From the NCBI GenBank assembly GCA_004802725.1, contig SGPM01000176.1, positions 1 through 54,621 on the forward strand: a DNA stretch of 54,621 bases, in the 5' to 3' direction. A program made the translations under genes and the position numbers. The notes beneath the pieces are model-generated. The model did no database searches. It was not told the DNA's origin and saw nothing but the letters and a program-made list of their open reading frames with translations. This document shows positions 1 to 11,075 of the stretch, piece after piece (positions within the stretch are counted from its first letter, which is position 1; each line of letters starts with the position of its first letter). Source of the stretch: Antrodiella citrinella. Lineage: Eukaryota; Basidiomycota; Agaricomycetes; Polyporales; Steccherinaceae.

Positions 1-412
1 CCAGCCCCCATCCGTCGTACTTCTACCCTCTCCTCCACATTCGCTTTCCCTCCCGAATCGGACGCGCTTACGCCGGTCCTCCCCCACGAATCCCTCTTTC
101 TTTCTTTCTTCTTCCTTTCTTCCCTTTCCCTCGGTAGAAGCCTCATCCGGCTCTTCTCTACGACACCGTTTGCAATTGTGAGAAGGAAGACGACTGTCAA
201 ACATGAGTCTGTGCCTCAGGCTTCAAGGACTAAGCCTCAATGGAACTGGAACTGTGATCTAGACATGCAACTTCATATTCAGGACTTTGGTCGCTGATTG
301 TCAATTGACGCAGAGCGCGGCATCCTCACTAGGTATTTATAAGCTGACGGTCTTTTGTAGTGGACAGCAGCAAAGCGCATTTGGCGACTCCCTCGTAGAC
401 AAGACATTCACC
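1..412. other. Upstream region of first gene
   Basis: No gene is recognised here. The first 130 bases are strongly pyrimidine-rich (runs of CTTT), as often seen ahead of fungal transcription starts. A TATA-like TATTTATAA at 334-342 lies about 70 bases before the ATG at 413 and is a plausible core promoter of the small secreted-protein gene. Confidence 0.4.
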
Positions 413-1084
413 ATGTTTACCCTCGGAACAACTACTGCATCCCTCCTCGCTCTTCTCGCCGTGACGAGTGGTGTCAACGGCGCCGCCCTAGACCGCCGCA
501 CACCCGTCATCGACTCCATTATCCCCTTCACCACCATCTCTGCCCCCGTCCCCGGTACCTCCGCCGCCGCTGGCGAAACCTTTCCCCTCAGCTACACTAC
601 CCCGTTCTTCGGCGAGTGTCCTTCCAGCCTCTACGGTCTGCAGATGTTCTTGTTGGACCACGTGCCCACCGCGGCGGACGTCACGACCGTGCCGAACAGC
701 AGCGCAGACATTGTGGACGCATTGTTCCAGTTTGGAGAGGGATGGTTGGGGTGGATAGGAAGTAAGCTTATATGTTTGCGTGTTTACGCGCTGAGTGTGT
801 GTATTGATCGAGATATTTTGTGCAGGCAGCTCCCCGCCCAACATCCCGACTCTCCCCCCTCTCCCGCTAAACCTCACGATGCCTGACCTGGGCATCCCGA
901 ACACGACACTTTATTTTTTGATCACGCAGTTCATGGATACCTGCCCTGTGAGTCGCCCAACTGCTGTCACACTTACACAGAAACTAATTTCCGAGTGTGA
1001 TTGCAGGGAGAGGGTGCAGCTTTCGACATTGTCGGCGTGTCGTACAATGCCATCGACTACGTCAACAACACTAGTGTTGCTTGA
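413..1084 (+). CDS. Small secreted protein, 182 aa, unknown family
   Basis: Three exons fit: 413-761, 826-947 and 1007-1084, with GTAAGC...GCAG and GTGAGT...GCAG introns, giving 182 residues and a TGA stop. The ATG at 413 is chosen because it starts a classic signal peptide: a short polar start, an Ala/Leu-rich core of about 15 residues, then GVNGAA. LDRR just after the signal is a possible Kex2 pro-site. The middle part carries FFGECPSS and the end carries MDTCPGEGAAFDIVG; the two Cys could pair. No catalytic motif, membrane segment or GPI tail is seen. It is probably secreted to the wall or medium. The family is not recognised; a cell-surface or effector-like small protein is possible, but that is a guess. 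Confidence 0.7.
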
Positions 1085-2695
1085 CGGACAAGCAGCATAT
1101 GCCGATTGCCAATTGGTGATGCGGACATGAAGAAGTCTTTTGTTTGTGCTCTGTGGACCAAATACGTGTACCTTTCTCGAATGTTAATGGTGTTGAATGA
1201 CCAATATGAACGTCTCTAAAGCATCAGAATCTAGTGCAAACAAACTAACAAACCATGATATAATATGAGAAGGTATTGCTGGTTGAAGCTTGAAGTTGGC
1301 TGGAAGTACATACAAACTTCAAAGCTTCAACTTGAAAGGTTGTTGTCGAGTCCGACGAGGCGCCCAAAACGCGTCGGGTGCCAAACAGGCAATAATAACG
1401 CGTTGTTGATCATCCTGACGACCATGCAACGGCCATGACACTTACTGGCATGACCTAGTCCCAAGCTGCAATAAAGCGCATCATATTTCCTCCTACCTAG
1501 CGCAACTGCAACACACAAAAAAGATATCCTATAGCCCTCATCAATTAGGAGAGAAAGTTTGTGCACAGCGAGGTGTGGTCGAGTCACAATTGTATTTCTT
1601 GACCGTTCAAGATGCAATGCGGCGTACAAGATGTACGCCGCCGAGAAACTCTCGGTACCATTCAATACTCAAACCTGTCAGTATCTTGGCTGACCATAGA
1701 ATCTTGACCAGTCGAGATTGAAATATGGAGACGGGCAGCACGTTCAAGGTGGCTGACCTGCTGGACCACATTGATACTGGTCGTCTTGGACTCTTGGTCA
1801 GGATTGTTACAGCGGCTGACGAGGTCCGAGTGGCTGACAGGCAATTTCAATTTCAACTGCGCGCATACCGTACTATTCTCGGTTTAATAGTGTCCACTGT
1901 CCGATGGGCATAATCACAATAGCGGCGGGCTGAATGGCTTTCCGCTGTAGGTATTTCCTATCACGAAGACAACCGGTCCAGCTTCGTATCACGTCTGCTT
2001 CACTCATTGCGGAGAAATGATACTTACGAGCGACGAAGAACAGGTCTGTAGCATCTAACTTGCCTTTCTGGCTTCATCTCACAAGGTCGTCGTCGTTTTC
2101 CAGTGCGACTTGCGTAGCTGTCCTTCAAGTTCTTGTGCGAGGTGCCAGTTCCGCACACCGATCGAAGTAGCTGATGATGGATACGAATCGTGACCAACAC
2201 CGGCAGGTCATAAATGCAATGCCGGCTCACTAGGGAGATGTGGCTGACAATAGTCTCCGAGGCTGAACTTGGACAAATGGCCCGGGGTGCGTGCCGCGCT
2301 CAGTCGATATTGCAATTGTGGCTGATAGTCGGAATGTTAATTCTCAGTCAGGATCGTGATGGTTGCTGGCACTTGAACCGGTCAGTCGCTAACTTCCGTA
2401 GGGCTGGCTACATGTTCCAAACTGGACTGAGGTGAGCATTGACCGCCGCCCTGTCAGGAAAGCTATGTTGGCTAACCGAACACACATGGCTGACAGTCAT
2501 GACAATCTAGACTGGCTTAGATGTGGATTGACATGTTGACGCTGTGGGCTAGTAGACGGTTGGAAATATAGATATTGGGAGGCTGTCTGGAAATGCGTGG
2601 ATGTGAATGATGGTGACGGTGTGTATATCGGAGTTGCTGGTAGGTGATTATAGCCCTACGATAGTTTAGGATCTCATGGCCTTTGTTATGTGCAG
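1085..2695. repeat. Non-coding stretch with recurring TGGCTGAC motif
   Basis: No convincing gene lies here. From about 1686 to 2500 the octamer TGGCTGAC or close variants recurs on the plus strand (near 1687, 1752, 1813, 1831, 2234, 2320 and 2489), mixed with a second motif GGTCAGGAT (1797, 2345). Both return downstream at 4371-4516 and 4800, either side of the transposon fragment at 2696-3048. Subterminal repeats of a DNA transposon would look like this; that is an inference. Confidence 0.45.
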
Positions 2696-3048
2696 GTTAT
2701 CGTGTAGCCCAAGTTCGGGACATATTCTCGCTGCCCAACTCAGCTATGACACTTTTCGCCACTGCAAATTATCCTCCCCCACCATATCTTGCATACGTAG
2801 AGTGGTTTACTGCATTTACGGCTCCTCTCGCAAATCATGGACTCTATAAGATGAAACACGTAGTTCTCAATGGGGACCGTCTGGCATCGGTGATCCCACT
2901 TCATACTATTCGTCGTAGCATCTATCTCTTTCCAATGTTTGGCCCAGTTGTACCTCGAGAATGGACTAGTGGCAATGTTCTAGATCAATGTAGCACATTC
3001 TATGTAGACTCGTTTTCGGACAGACATGCCTATCATACAATACATTGA
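2696..3048 (+). mobile_element. Fragment of transposon-borne protein (Plavaka-like)
   Basis: An open exon of about 117 codons follows a TGTGCAG acceptor and ends at TGA 3046-3048. It contains RVAQVRDIFSLP, YLAYVEWFTAF, RSIYLFPMFG, VPREWTSGNVLDQ and FYVDSFSDRHAY in that order. To my knowledge this series is typical of the C-terminal part of proteins carried by Plavaka/CACTA-like DNA transposons of Agaricomycetes, where the final tract reads like FVNPFxDxHxY. No transposase core (DDE) or 5' exons in the same frame are found upstream, so it is a truncated remnant. The identification rests on recalled family features without a search. Confidence 0.5.
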
Positions 3049-3170
3049 TCTTAGACTGTCCTATCTCTGAATCACAGCAAAGTTGAAGTAATTGCAGTAG
3101 CAGAGTGTAAGCTATGTATAATGATTCTCATGCTATACATCTTAGTGATAAAATACTGTAATCTATTTCT

Positions 3171-4480
3171 NTTAGACAACTTAGCAGAATTACTTGTCGA
3201 CTTTGCTAGGCTATATCTAAGTTAGAAAAACTGATTTTTCCTGATGTCAGGCTTGCCGCTGATGAGCCCCGATTCTCACTGGTACCTGCGCGCCGCTATT
3301 ACGCACCAACTGGCACCCATCCATCTCTACCGCGGCACCCCCGAAGACTTCCCGGCCGCTACTTCGACTAGTACTGACGTCCGAAGCTCCCGACGATCGA
3401 CCCGCGCGTCACCCGCGACTTCCGAAACCTTCGAATTCACGTCCGCNCATCGTCCGGAGCCACGCGAGAGCTACACGTCCAACCCCGATCCCTCCTTCCC
3501 TGTACTCGATCATATATTGTATCTCCTTCGGACATTGTATCGTACTTCCCGGACCTTTCTCGTACCTTCTCGGACACTTTCATTTGTCTTATTTCTTACT
3601 TCTCGACTCCTTCTCGTAGCTACCGGTTTGATTAGTCCGTATCCTACTATAAGTAGGCNCACTATGTACACTAGAACAAAAAGAAGATCCCCCTCCCCTT
3701 TTCCCCCTNAATACCTGTGAGAGCGAACATTTCACGAATCCCTGCGAACCGCGTGTGTATATTTCTATTGCGACCCCCTTTTGCGTTCTTTGGTTATCCT
3801 GCGTTTACTGCGTTGCATTGNGTTTCTAACAAGCCCCGAGTTTTACTGTGTTTACTACTGTGTTCACCTTCTACTGCGACCCCATTGCTTTTACNACCCT
3901 CTCGACGCCGTGTTTTCACCTCTGCTCGCTGGTCGATATACCGCTATCGTCCCGGCCGCCCTCCTTTATCTTCGAAATATCGCCTGCGGCCCCTATCGTC
4001 CATCGGTCCGGACACTCTCGGACATATTTCTGTCTGCCTCGTACCTTCCGCGGACCCTCTCGATCGCGTTTTATCAGTCATACAGTCACAACATATCCAT
4101 TCCGCGCGGTCTAGTACTTCTCCGCAGGCCTCGTAGCTATTTCGGTACTTCGCCCGTGCGGTCTCGTAGGTCATCGGGTGTTGCGCGAGTCATCCCGTAC
4201 TACACACGCACATCCCCGGACTACTCTACTCTATTCCTAGGTCCTCGGCCCACCCTTACGACTCCTCTACTTACGCCCTTACGTGGTGTCCTCCTCCTGG
4301 AGTACCCCCATTGTTGGGTGTGTTACTTCTGTGTTCAGGAGCCCGTCTGGTGCATCACCGCCTTGTATATGGTCAGGATTCAGACGAAATGTGTCCCAGC
4401 CTCACCCACTTCTGCAGTGCTGACGTGGATTCCAAACTTGACTGCGGTGGGTCTTGACCATTGTCCGGTCAGGAATGTAA
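3171..4480 (+). repeat. Pyrimidine-rich LTR-like block with ambiguous bases
   Basis: This block is C/T-rich, low in coding signal and carries six single Ns (3171, 3447, 3659, 3709, 3821, 3895). A TATA-like CTATAAGTAGG at about 3648 is followed by an A-rich tract and CCCCCTCCCC, the layout of a retrotransposon LTR promoter and poly(A) area. Long frames here have biased, Ser/Thr/Pro/Arg-rich composition and look like artefacts. Element ends could not be fixed because no second copy lies in the window. A solo LTR or collapsed repeat consensus is the best reading. Confidence 0.35.
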
Positions 4481-4891
4481 CATGATGGCTCGCCGGATAC
4501 ATAGGGCTGACAGTCGTCTGACTCGTCTCAATGTGGACCGCTTAGATGGATGAGGTTCATGAGGTTCATGATCACTGGCTGGCGCCGCGTTGACATTACG
4601 GACTAAGGGACGATTTGGCTATTGTACTGCTCAAAGGGGAGGCGATATACACAGGCAGAATTGGTATGACCTTCATTAGCATGGGCAAGATGATAATGTC
4701 GTCATTCAGGTGACTAGAAAAGGTGCGCAATCTGTCCAGTTTGGTCCAGTTTGGTCGTGATTGGAATCGAGGTTGACAATGTGTGTGTGCAGGATTCTTG
4801 GCTGACGAGGATTAGGATATAGACCGTCGCCGCGAGGATGGTCTCTCCATCATCAAACCCGTCTTACCCAGTCAAATTATGAATGCAACCG
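4481..4891. other. Gap between LTR-like block and short LTR
   Basis: No gene is seen. It holds further TGGCTGAC-type motifs (GGGCTGACAG near 4503, TTGGCTGACG near 4800), a tandem GAGGTTCAT pair near 4552 and nothing else that can be named. Confidence 0.3.
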
Positions 4892-5065
4892 TGTTAGAAT
4901 TCCTGAGGACAGTAGGAATATAATGAATGTATTGCGTTTGGCTGAGCTCTTGCAAACGCATGAGAGAGGGGGAAATACACGAAAAGAGGGCTTTATCTAC
5001 GAAAACGGGATCAATGATAAATCCGTTGTTGATCTACGAGAACTGCCTCATCANAGATTTCAACA
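4892..5065 (+). repeat. Copia-like solo LTR, copy 1
   Basis: The segment starts TGTTAGAATTCC and ends GATTTCAACA, the TGTT...AACA termini usual for Copia LTRs, and is about 174 bases long. It is almost identical to 41963-42136 apart from Ns and one or two changes, which sets both ends. There is no matching 5-base target duplication (AACCG before, CATGG after), so it is either an old solo LTR or a rearranged one. One N lies inside at 5054. Confidence 0.55.
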
Positions 5066-6297
5066 CATGGCCGTTCTGGCGCGAGCAAGTCACCGTCTGG
5101 CTGATGTTCCCCGGGGTGAAGGTTCTGAGGATATTGTTAGGAACACAAGTGCGAGAGGTGGTGGAGAAAATCGACAGAAGGTAGGTGTGGAGGACGGATG
5201 GAAAGGAGTGGATGGGTGCCACTTACTGGTATGCCGCAATGCGTCACGGTGAGCCACCTCGTGCATCTGGGTTAAACAGCCGCGGGTGCGTTGGCTCCAT
5301 CTCCGCGTGGGGACTTTAAAATGAGCGTCCTGGTTGACATATACGGTATGGAAATTGGGAGACTCAAGTTCAAGTTCACGTTCTTGACGGGTCGAGAGGA
5401 GTGACTCCGAGTCGGAGAAAGGGGGCGATGATAGATTGGATCGGGAAGCGCTTGCCTTTTTTGAAGAGACGCCTCACTTGCATTTCCCTCCTTGACTCTG
5501 AGTCCTTCGCCGACTGTCAACTTATTTCGCAGATCGCTGTAGCTGAAGCCTGAGTGCTCCGGTATACAGAAGACGAGAGACGATTCAGCCACCCGGCCTG
5601 ATAGGATCACGGTGACATTTGCCCCATTGGCAGATCTGAGGTGAGCAGCTACACTGAAACCTTGCCTCGGCAGTGACGTGTCCGATCTCACTCGGTAATT
5701 TAATTCAGAGGGCTTGATCCAGCCTCTACATCGTCTTGGGCGCCGGATTTGTGGGTGCACGGCAGCTGGCACTCATGTACCATGGTCTGTGACCTAGAAG
5801 ATGCCCCTACTAGCGCGTCCTCCATATCGTAACATGCATGATGCGTGCTGTCTTCGTCATTGAGGTGAGCGATTCCGTTGGTCAGCGATGATTGAGCGCT
5901 GTATTGAGCTACAAGGCCAATTCGATCGCAGTGTTTCTGCAGTGCCTCGCCACTGACAGCTGATGAAATCTTCAAAACCTGCAGATCATCAGTCAGTTTG
6001 CATCATTGGTGCCTCCCGTTCGAGATACGTAGCTGTACCGTGTGCGCCGAGAGTACTTATGTGCTGCGGGCGCGTTGATCACCTACGTGACTGCAAACGA
6101 GGGCGATAGGATTCCCCTGCTCGGCCTGGGAACTACGAACTGCGTCTCGAATAGCATTCAGTTGCAAACAGAATGTATACCGCGTCTGCTTACCAGCCAT
6201 CTCATCATTCCGTATAGCCCACACTTTACGCTCCTCAAAATACGCCTCCGGATGGTTTCTTTCACTCCTACATCCACCAAACCTTTTCACCCATAAC
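5066..6297. other. Intergenic region, no gene recognised
   Basis: Open frames on the minus strand between about 5272 and 5975 (up to 166 codons) have no recognisable domain, and no intron set joins them convincingly; a decayed or lineage-specific gene cannot be excluded. A copy of a dispersed short repeat lies at 5436-5462. The last part is the promoter of the membrane-protein gene starting at 6298. Confidence 0.3.
5436..5462 (-). repeat. Dispersed short repeat, copy a
   Basis: The minus strand reads AAAAGGCAAGCGCTTCCCGA and then TCCAAT, matching three other sites in this window (8428-8455, 26979-27004, 35231-35258). Confidence 0.4.
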
Positions 6298-8154
6298 ATG
6301 GCAGCACTCCCGACTATCCAAGAACTGTTAGGAGGACATGTCATCGGAACCATTTCAGCCCTCGTGTAAGTCCTAATATCGAGTATCCGCAATCGCATTA
6401 CTTCGTCTTGAAACATTTTTGATAGTTTATACGGCATCTTCCTCGCGCAGACATACGTGTATGCTATGAATTGTGGCAACGACCCTCTCTACTTGAAGCT
6501 CTGTGTAATGTGTATGGCGTAAGTATTCGCCCTGACTATTCTCACCGCTCTACGTGTCTGACTTCCTGGGACGTTTGACAGTGTGCTGGAGACTCTTCAT
6601 AGTATATTTATGTCTCATATGTTATACAGCTACGCCATAGACGACTTTGGCAACCCCCTAGGCATTAGCCATATCATATGGTCAGTCTCTCTATCATTCG
6701 TAACTTATAGAAAATCTCAAGTGATGGCGTTCAGGAGTTTCGGCGTGAGTGAAGTGTTCTTGGTTGTCGCAAACACCTAACAACGTAAATAGGCCTCGGT
6801 AATTTGTCAGGTAGGTATCTTCTCCTGACAAGGCGGCTTGTATCTCATAAACGACATCTGCAGATATTGATTTTCGTGATTGTGCAAAGGTTCGTGTCCT
6901 CAAGTTGAACACAGGACAGGATTTATCTCATCTATCTCGCTCGTTCTAGCTTGTACATTCGGAGGATCTATATTCGTAAGTTATCTGCACTCCGGTGGCT
7001 GATGTCTCTGCTCATTCGCCACGCAGTCAGTGATGGAAATCGAGTGTTGACTCTGACACTTGTAAGCACAGCCTTCACCTCGTTGATCGCGACAAGACTC
7101 TGACAGCCTCGGAAGTTGCTAACATTATTTGTGCTGCTCGGTACGTAGTTGTAATAGTTACTTCGTGTGTATGCTAAACCTTGTACTAGTCGACGCGTTC
7201 ACATCAGCTGGACTTTTGTTCACGTACGACTTGTGGGCTGTCTTCCGCGTCAGCAGGGACTTCGTGAGTTTCATCAAGATCCGATCTTTATGAAAGCTGA
7301 TTTTTGGTGTTATCAGTACAGCGTCGTCGGGGGACTTGCACTCGCGTCGCTGCTCGACCTCGTAATTGCTATAACCTTGATATACTATCTTTGGAGAAAC
7401 AAGACTGGATTTAGGAGGTATGTCAACCCATTGACAACGTATATACTTGCGGGCACTAAAATAGAACTTAGGACTGACAGTATTGTGCACGTGCTTATGG
7501 CGTACTGCGTCAATAGTGGTTTGCTCACTATGTATGGCATTCCTTCGCTGTCTCCGATATCGCAGTATTAAATCACTCTTTGACAGGATTTTCTCCGCCG
7601 TGACTATTATCACAGTACGATTGAGATATGCTCGAGTCTTGCTTATAAGCACTAACTTGTACCTCCTAGTTCGCCTTGCTGAAGGAGAGTCTACTATTCG
7701 TGGGGTTCTTCCAAATCTGCATCAAATGTATGCCCCGCGTTCGTTTCTTCTCAAAAGGGTCGCATGGACTAACATATCTACAGTGTACGCCAATTCTCTC
7801 ATGGGAACGTAAGTGTTTGCGAGACGTCGGAAAGTACTCTCAGTAGCTAAATGATTAGCAGACTGAACGCGCGAGGGTTTCTGCGTCAAATGAGGACCAT
7901 TGGATTACCCTCTACCGACATAGAAATGTCGGCAGTCCTCTTCAAGCCGCAAGATCCGACTGCGGTTTGTACTTCGCTTCACTCGTTTTTGACGTGTGCT
8001 CATGTTTCCGTAGCCACGACATATTGAAATCTTCCGGGAAACGTCGAAAATTGTCAGTATCCAAGCTCATGATGGCCCGGAAACTGTCTTCGTCCAAGGA
8101 AAAGACGATCACGGTGGATACAATGAGTCGATGAAAGGATGCCCTGTTCCTTGA
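6298..8154 (+). CDS. DUF6534-type seven-helix membrane protein, 350 aa
   Basis: Sixteen exons (first 6298-6365, last 8014-8154) join in frame to 350 residues. The order of landmarks is that of DUF6534 proteins of Agaricomycetes: LYGIFLAQTYVY in helix 2, VQSLYIRRIYILS after helix 4, LLDLVIAITLIYYL followed by RNKTGFRRTD, and a last helix ending VYANSLMGTLNAR. The C-terminal 80 or so residues are hydrophilic and presumably cytoplasmic. The gene includes an 18-base exon (6793-6810, ASVICQ), and its reality is supported because the inverted paralogue at 13384-15266 has the same microexon (ATVICE). Function in the family is unknown; it acts in a membrane, probably plasma membrane. The start is fixed by the conserved PTIQxLLGG N-terminus of both paralogues. 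Confidence 0.85.
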
Positions 8155-8626
8155 CCCGATCACCACGGTATGTGTTCTAACCCCCGTGTGCGCATCCTTT
8201 GAGAAAACGTCGAGGTACTTATGGAGATGCTATAGAATCTTGATATCTATGCGTTGATTGTCTCGTTATCCTCGGTGCACTTTGTCAAATTATGAATGTA
8301 TTTGTATCGCAGTTGTAGTATCATTTTGGCGTATCGTTTCCAGAACTTGTTTATTACCTTTCCAATAAACTTGCAGTGTCTTTACCTATTCTCCGCAATA
8401 TGAGTCTGGCCAGGTTCGCCTGGGACAGATCGGATCGGGGAGCGTTTGCCTTTTTGGACGACGCGCATTTTTCTCTCAGAGGTTCGCAGTCACGACGTGA
8501 ACACCGTGCTCCGGAGTCCATACTCCATTGACTTGGCTGTTATTTCCAGTCTACCTCTCCTCCAGTCTACTTATTGTGCACATCGACTTCCGCTCCCTTT
8601 GTGCTGAGCGTATTTTGTAGCTTTCA
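8155..8626. other. Intergenic region with dispersed repeat
   Basis: It holds the 3' flank of the membrane-protein gene and the promoter of the exonuclease gene. A copy of the dispersed short repeat lies at 8428-8455. Nothing else is seen. Confidence 0.35.
8428..8455 (-). repeat. Dispersed short repeat, copy b
   Basis: The minus strand reads AAAAAGGCAAACGCTCCCCG and then ATCCGATCT, the same motif as at 5436, 26979 and 35231. Confidence 0.4.
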
Positions 8627-10902
8627 ATGAAGAGATCACAAGACGCGTTAGTGGAAGACGGTTTAACTCCAGCCGCGAAGAAGCAAAAGATATCCTCGAC
8701 AGTTTCAGAGGATGTAACAGTGAAGGACAAAGATGATGGTGGCGGATGGACAAAAGTTGAGAAAAGAGCACAGAAGAAGCAAAGGAAGATTGAGGCTAAG
8801 CAAGGGGTACGTCGTGTCTTGGTCCAATAGATTTATGAGGTCTCATGCAGCCCCAGGCTACCCCTCCCAAGTTTCTATACGCTCGTAGCGAGATATTGAA
8901 GCGAAGACACGCAGTTGGGATAGATGTGCGCTTTATCCTGTTCGACGATTGAGTACGTACTGAAGTTGAACGACCAGGATATCCGGGACCTAGTACTTCA
9001 TGTTCTTGCCGATGCACCACCCCCGAACTGGCTTCGAGTTGAGGTGAGATATACGCGATGTTGTATTTCTCTTCATCCTAATCTCTCTGTTCAGAACCCC
9101 AAGTCCATCCAAAAAGTGGTCGCACTACTCATACCTGGCCTAACATCAGAGTCGCTTTCCCTTCCACCTCTCCCCACGTCTGCGACCTCCAATGCGAATC
9201 TTCCCATAGAGATACCGCTACCCTCAAAGTCCAAGGTTCCATTCATTGCATCTACATTTAGCCATGCTTGTCCAACACATGCACCAGGAGAGCAAACTCG
9301 AATGCACTCAGTGCTTGGCGCTTTCTTCCAATCACCAGTCTCCGGGGAGGAAAAGAAGCGAAGGATATCAGAGAGGGTGAACTGTGAGATACACTCGTTG
9401 TTCCTGGTGTCGCTTGCGCTCATCATTTCTCTTACTTGTGCGCTTTTGCACAGCAGAACGGGCGCAGGAGAAGGATCCCTTACGTTATCTGTTGACAACG
9501 GAGCAGATGCTAGAGAATGATTACCCTATGCCCTCATATGTCGCAGATGTGTTCGATAAACCAGAAAGATGGGTTGAGACACCGCGAGTGGAGGACAAGG
9601 AGCCGGTTCTGAAGCGCAGAATCCTGTCCATGGATTGTGAGATGGTACGCCGCAGTGGCCTTTGATGAAAACGAAATATACTGAATAAATCTTAGTGTCT
9701 TACTGAAGATGGAAAGCAGCTAGCCCGAGTCTGCATGATTGACTACGAGTCTGGTATCGTCGTGTACGACAAGTTGGTCAAACCTGAAAAGCCTATCACG
9801 GATTATCTCACTCGGTACGTTCAACGAATCGTGTATATTGCTGTCGCTGACAAGAATCCTTAGCTGGTCCGGCATCACTGCAGAAAGCATAGCTTCAGCC
9901 ACCTCTACCTTCGATGAGGTCCAAAACCACGTTCTTTCTGTGCTATCGGCAACACCAACCCCCGTGCTTTTAGGACACTCGCTCGAGTCCGATTTGAAGA
10001 CACTGCAAATCTGTCATCCATACGTTATTGATACAGCAATCATCTATCACCATCCTCGTGGACGTCCCTTAAAGCCTGGTCTCGCATGGTTAACCAAGAA
10101 ATGGTGCGAGAGAGAGATCCAAAATCGTGGCGAAGGTGGACATGACCCAGAAGAGGATGCGAGGGCATGTCTTGACCTTCTGAAAAAGAAGGTAGTCAAT
10201 GGTACGAGGTCCATCACCTTAGTTCCAGCCCATAGCTGATAAATGTTTAGGCTCTGGATATGGCCAGTTCAAGACTGACTACGAGTCTCTTTTCGAGAGG
10301 ATGTCGAGGGCCAAGGGTGGTGCCATACGCTCCGCGGTTGTCGATCGTGGTAACCCCGCTAGTTGGCATGGATCGAAGGCTACGACGACTGTTGCATGCA
10401 AGACGGACGAAGATGTGCTTAATGGGCTGTTAGACGTGGCACCCTCTCACAACTTTATCTTTGGTCGCTTCACTGGCGTCGCTGACGCATCTGGCTGTGA
10501 GCACTCGTTCTTACCCTTCCCTTTGCAATGCTGATCTTTCCAACAGGGATCGTCAGCAGAACTACAGGCGAGGTAGTACAAGACGCAATAGCAGAAACGT
10601 CGAGCCCACCGTCCGCCGACATGTCGGGAGCACTAACAGCCATCAACGCAAACCTCGAGCGGCTCTATGCCGCTTTAGCCCCACGTTCTGCACTGGTAAT
10701 CTTCACCGGGCACTCTGATCCACGTCGGATGGCGCACTTGAATTCTCGCAAGAACGCATTCGAAACGGCCATCAAGTCGGCAAAGAACCTCGAGGAACTT
10801 GCGCCAGAGTTGCGGTGGAGTAGTGCAGACGGGCGATCGTTGGAGGGAGAAGTAATGAAGGCCAAACGGGGGCTGTTATTCTTGGGTATCAAGGAGGCGT
10901 GA
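8627..10902 (+). CDS. REX1: RNA exonuclease of the Rex1 type, 619 aa
   Basis: Nine exons (8627-8806, 8851-8925, 8978-9043, 9095-9383, 9454-9644, 9696-9814, 9864-10201, 10251-10496, 10547-10902) give 619 residues. The N-terminus is Lys-rich, as expected for a nuclear protein. A DEDDh 3'-5' exonuclease domain starts near residue 263 with SMDCEM, which supplies the first Asp and Glu. It goes on with LLGHSLESDLKTL for the second Asp and HDPEEDARACLDLL for the catalytic His and last Asp. All key residues are present. Upstream, DIRDLVLHVLADAPPPNW and NPKSIQKVVALLIPGL resemble the conserved pre-domain region of fungal Rex1. Family members trim 3' ends of 5S rRNA, tRNA and other nuclear RNAs. Rex3/Rex4 relatives are shorter, so Rex1 is preferred. 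Confidence 0.85.
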
Positions 10903-11075
10903 GCTGAAAGCTCAGTGCTTAGATCTTACAAGCACCATCTAGTGTTGCTGTTTCGTTTGTACGTACTTAGGACTAACATGAGATTGGATACACATAGCAG
11001 AGCCGTCTTACACTATTCTTACACCCTTTCAAACCATACTTCTGCGACATCCTCGACAGATATACCCGCCCTCGA

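Noticed and set aside
3244..4485. Long plus-strand frames in the C/T-rich block (up to 234 codons)
   Set aside because: They contain ambiguous bases, biased Ser/Pro/Thr/Arg composition and no domain; low stop frequency follows from base composition.
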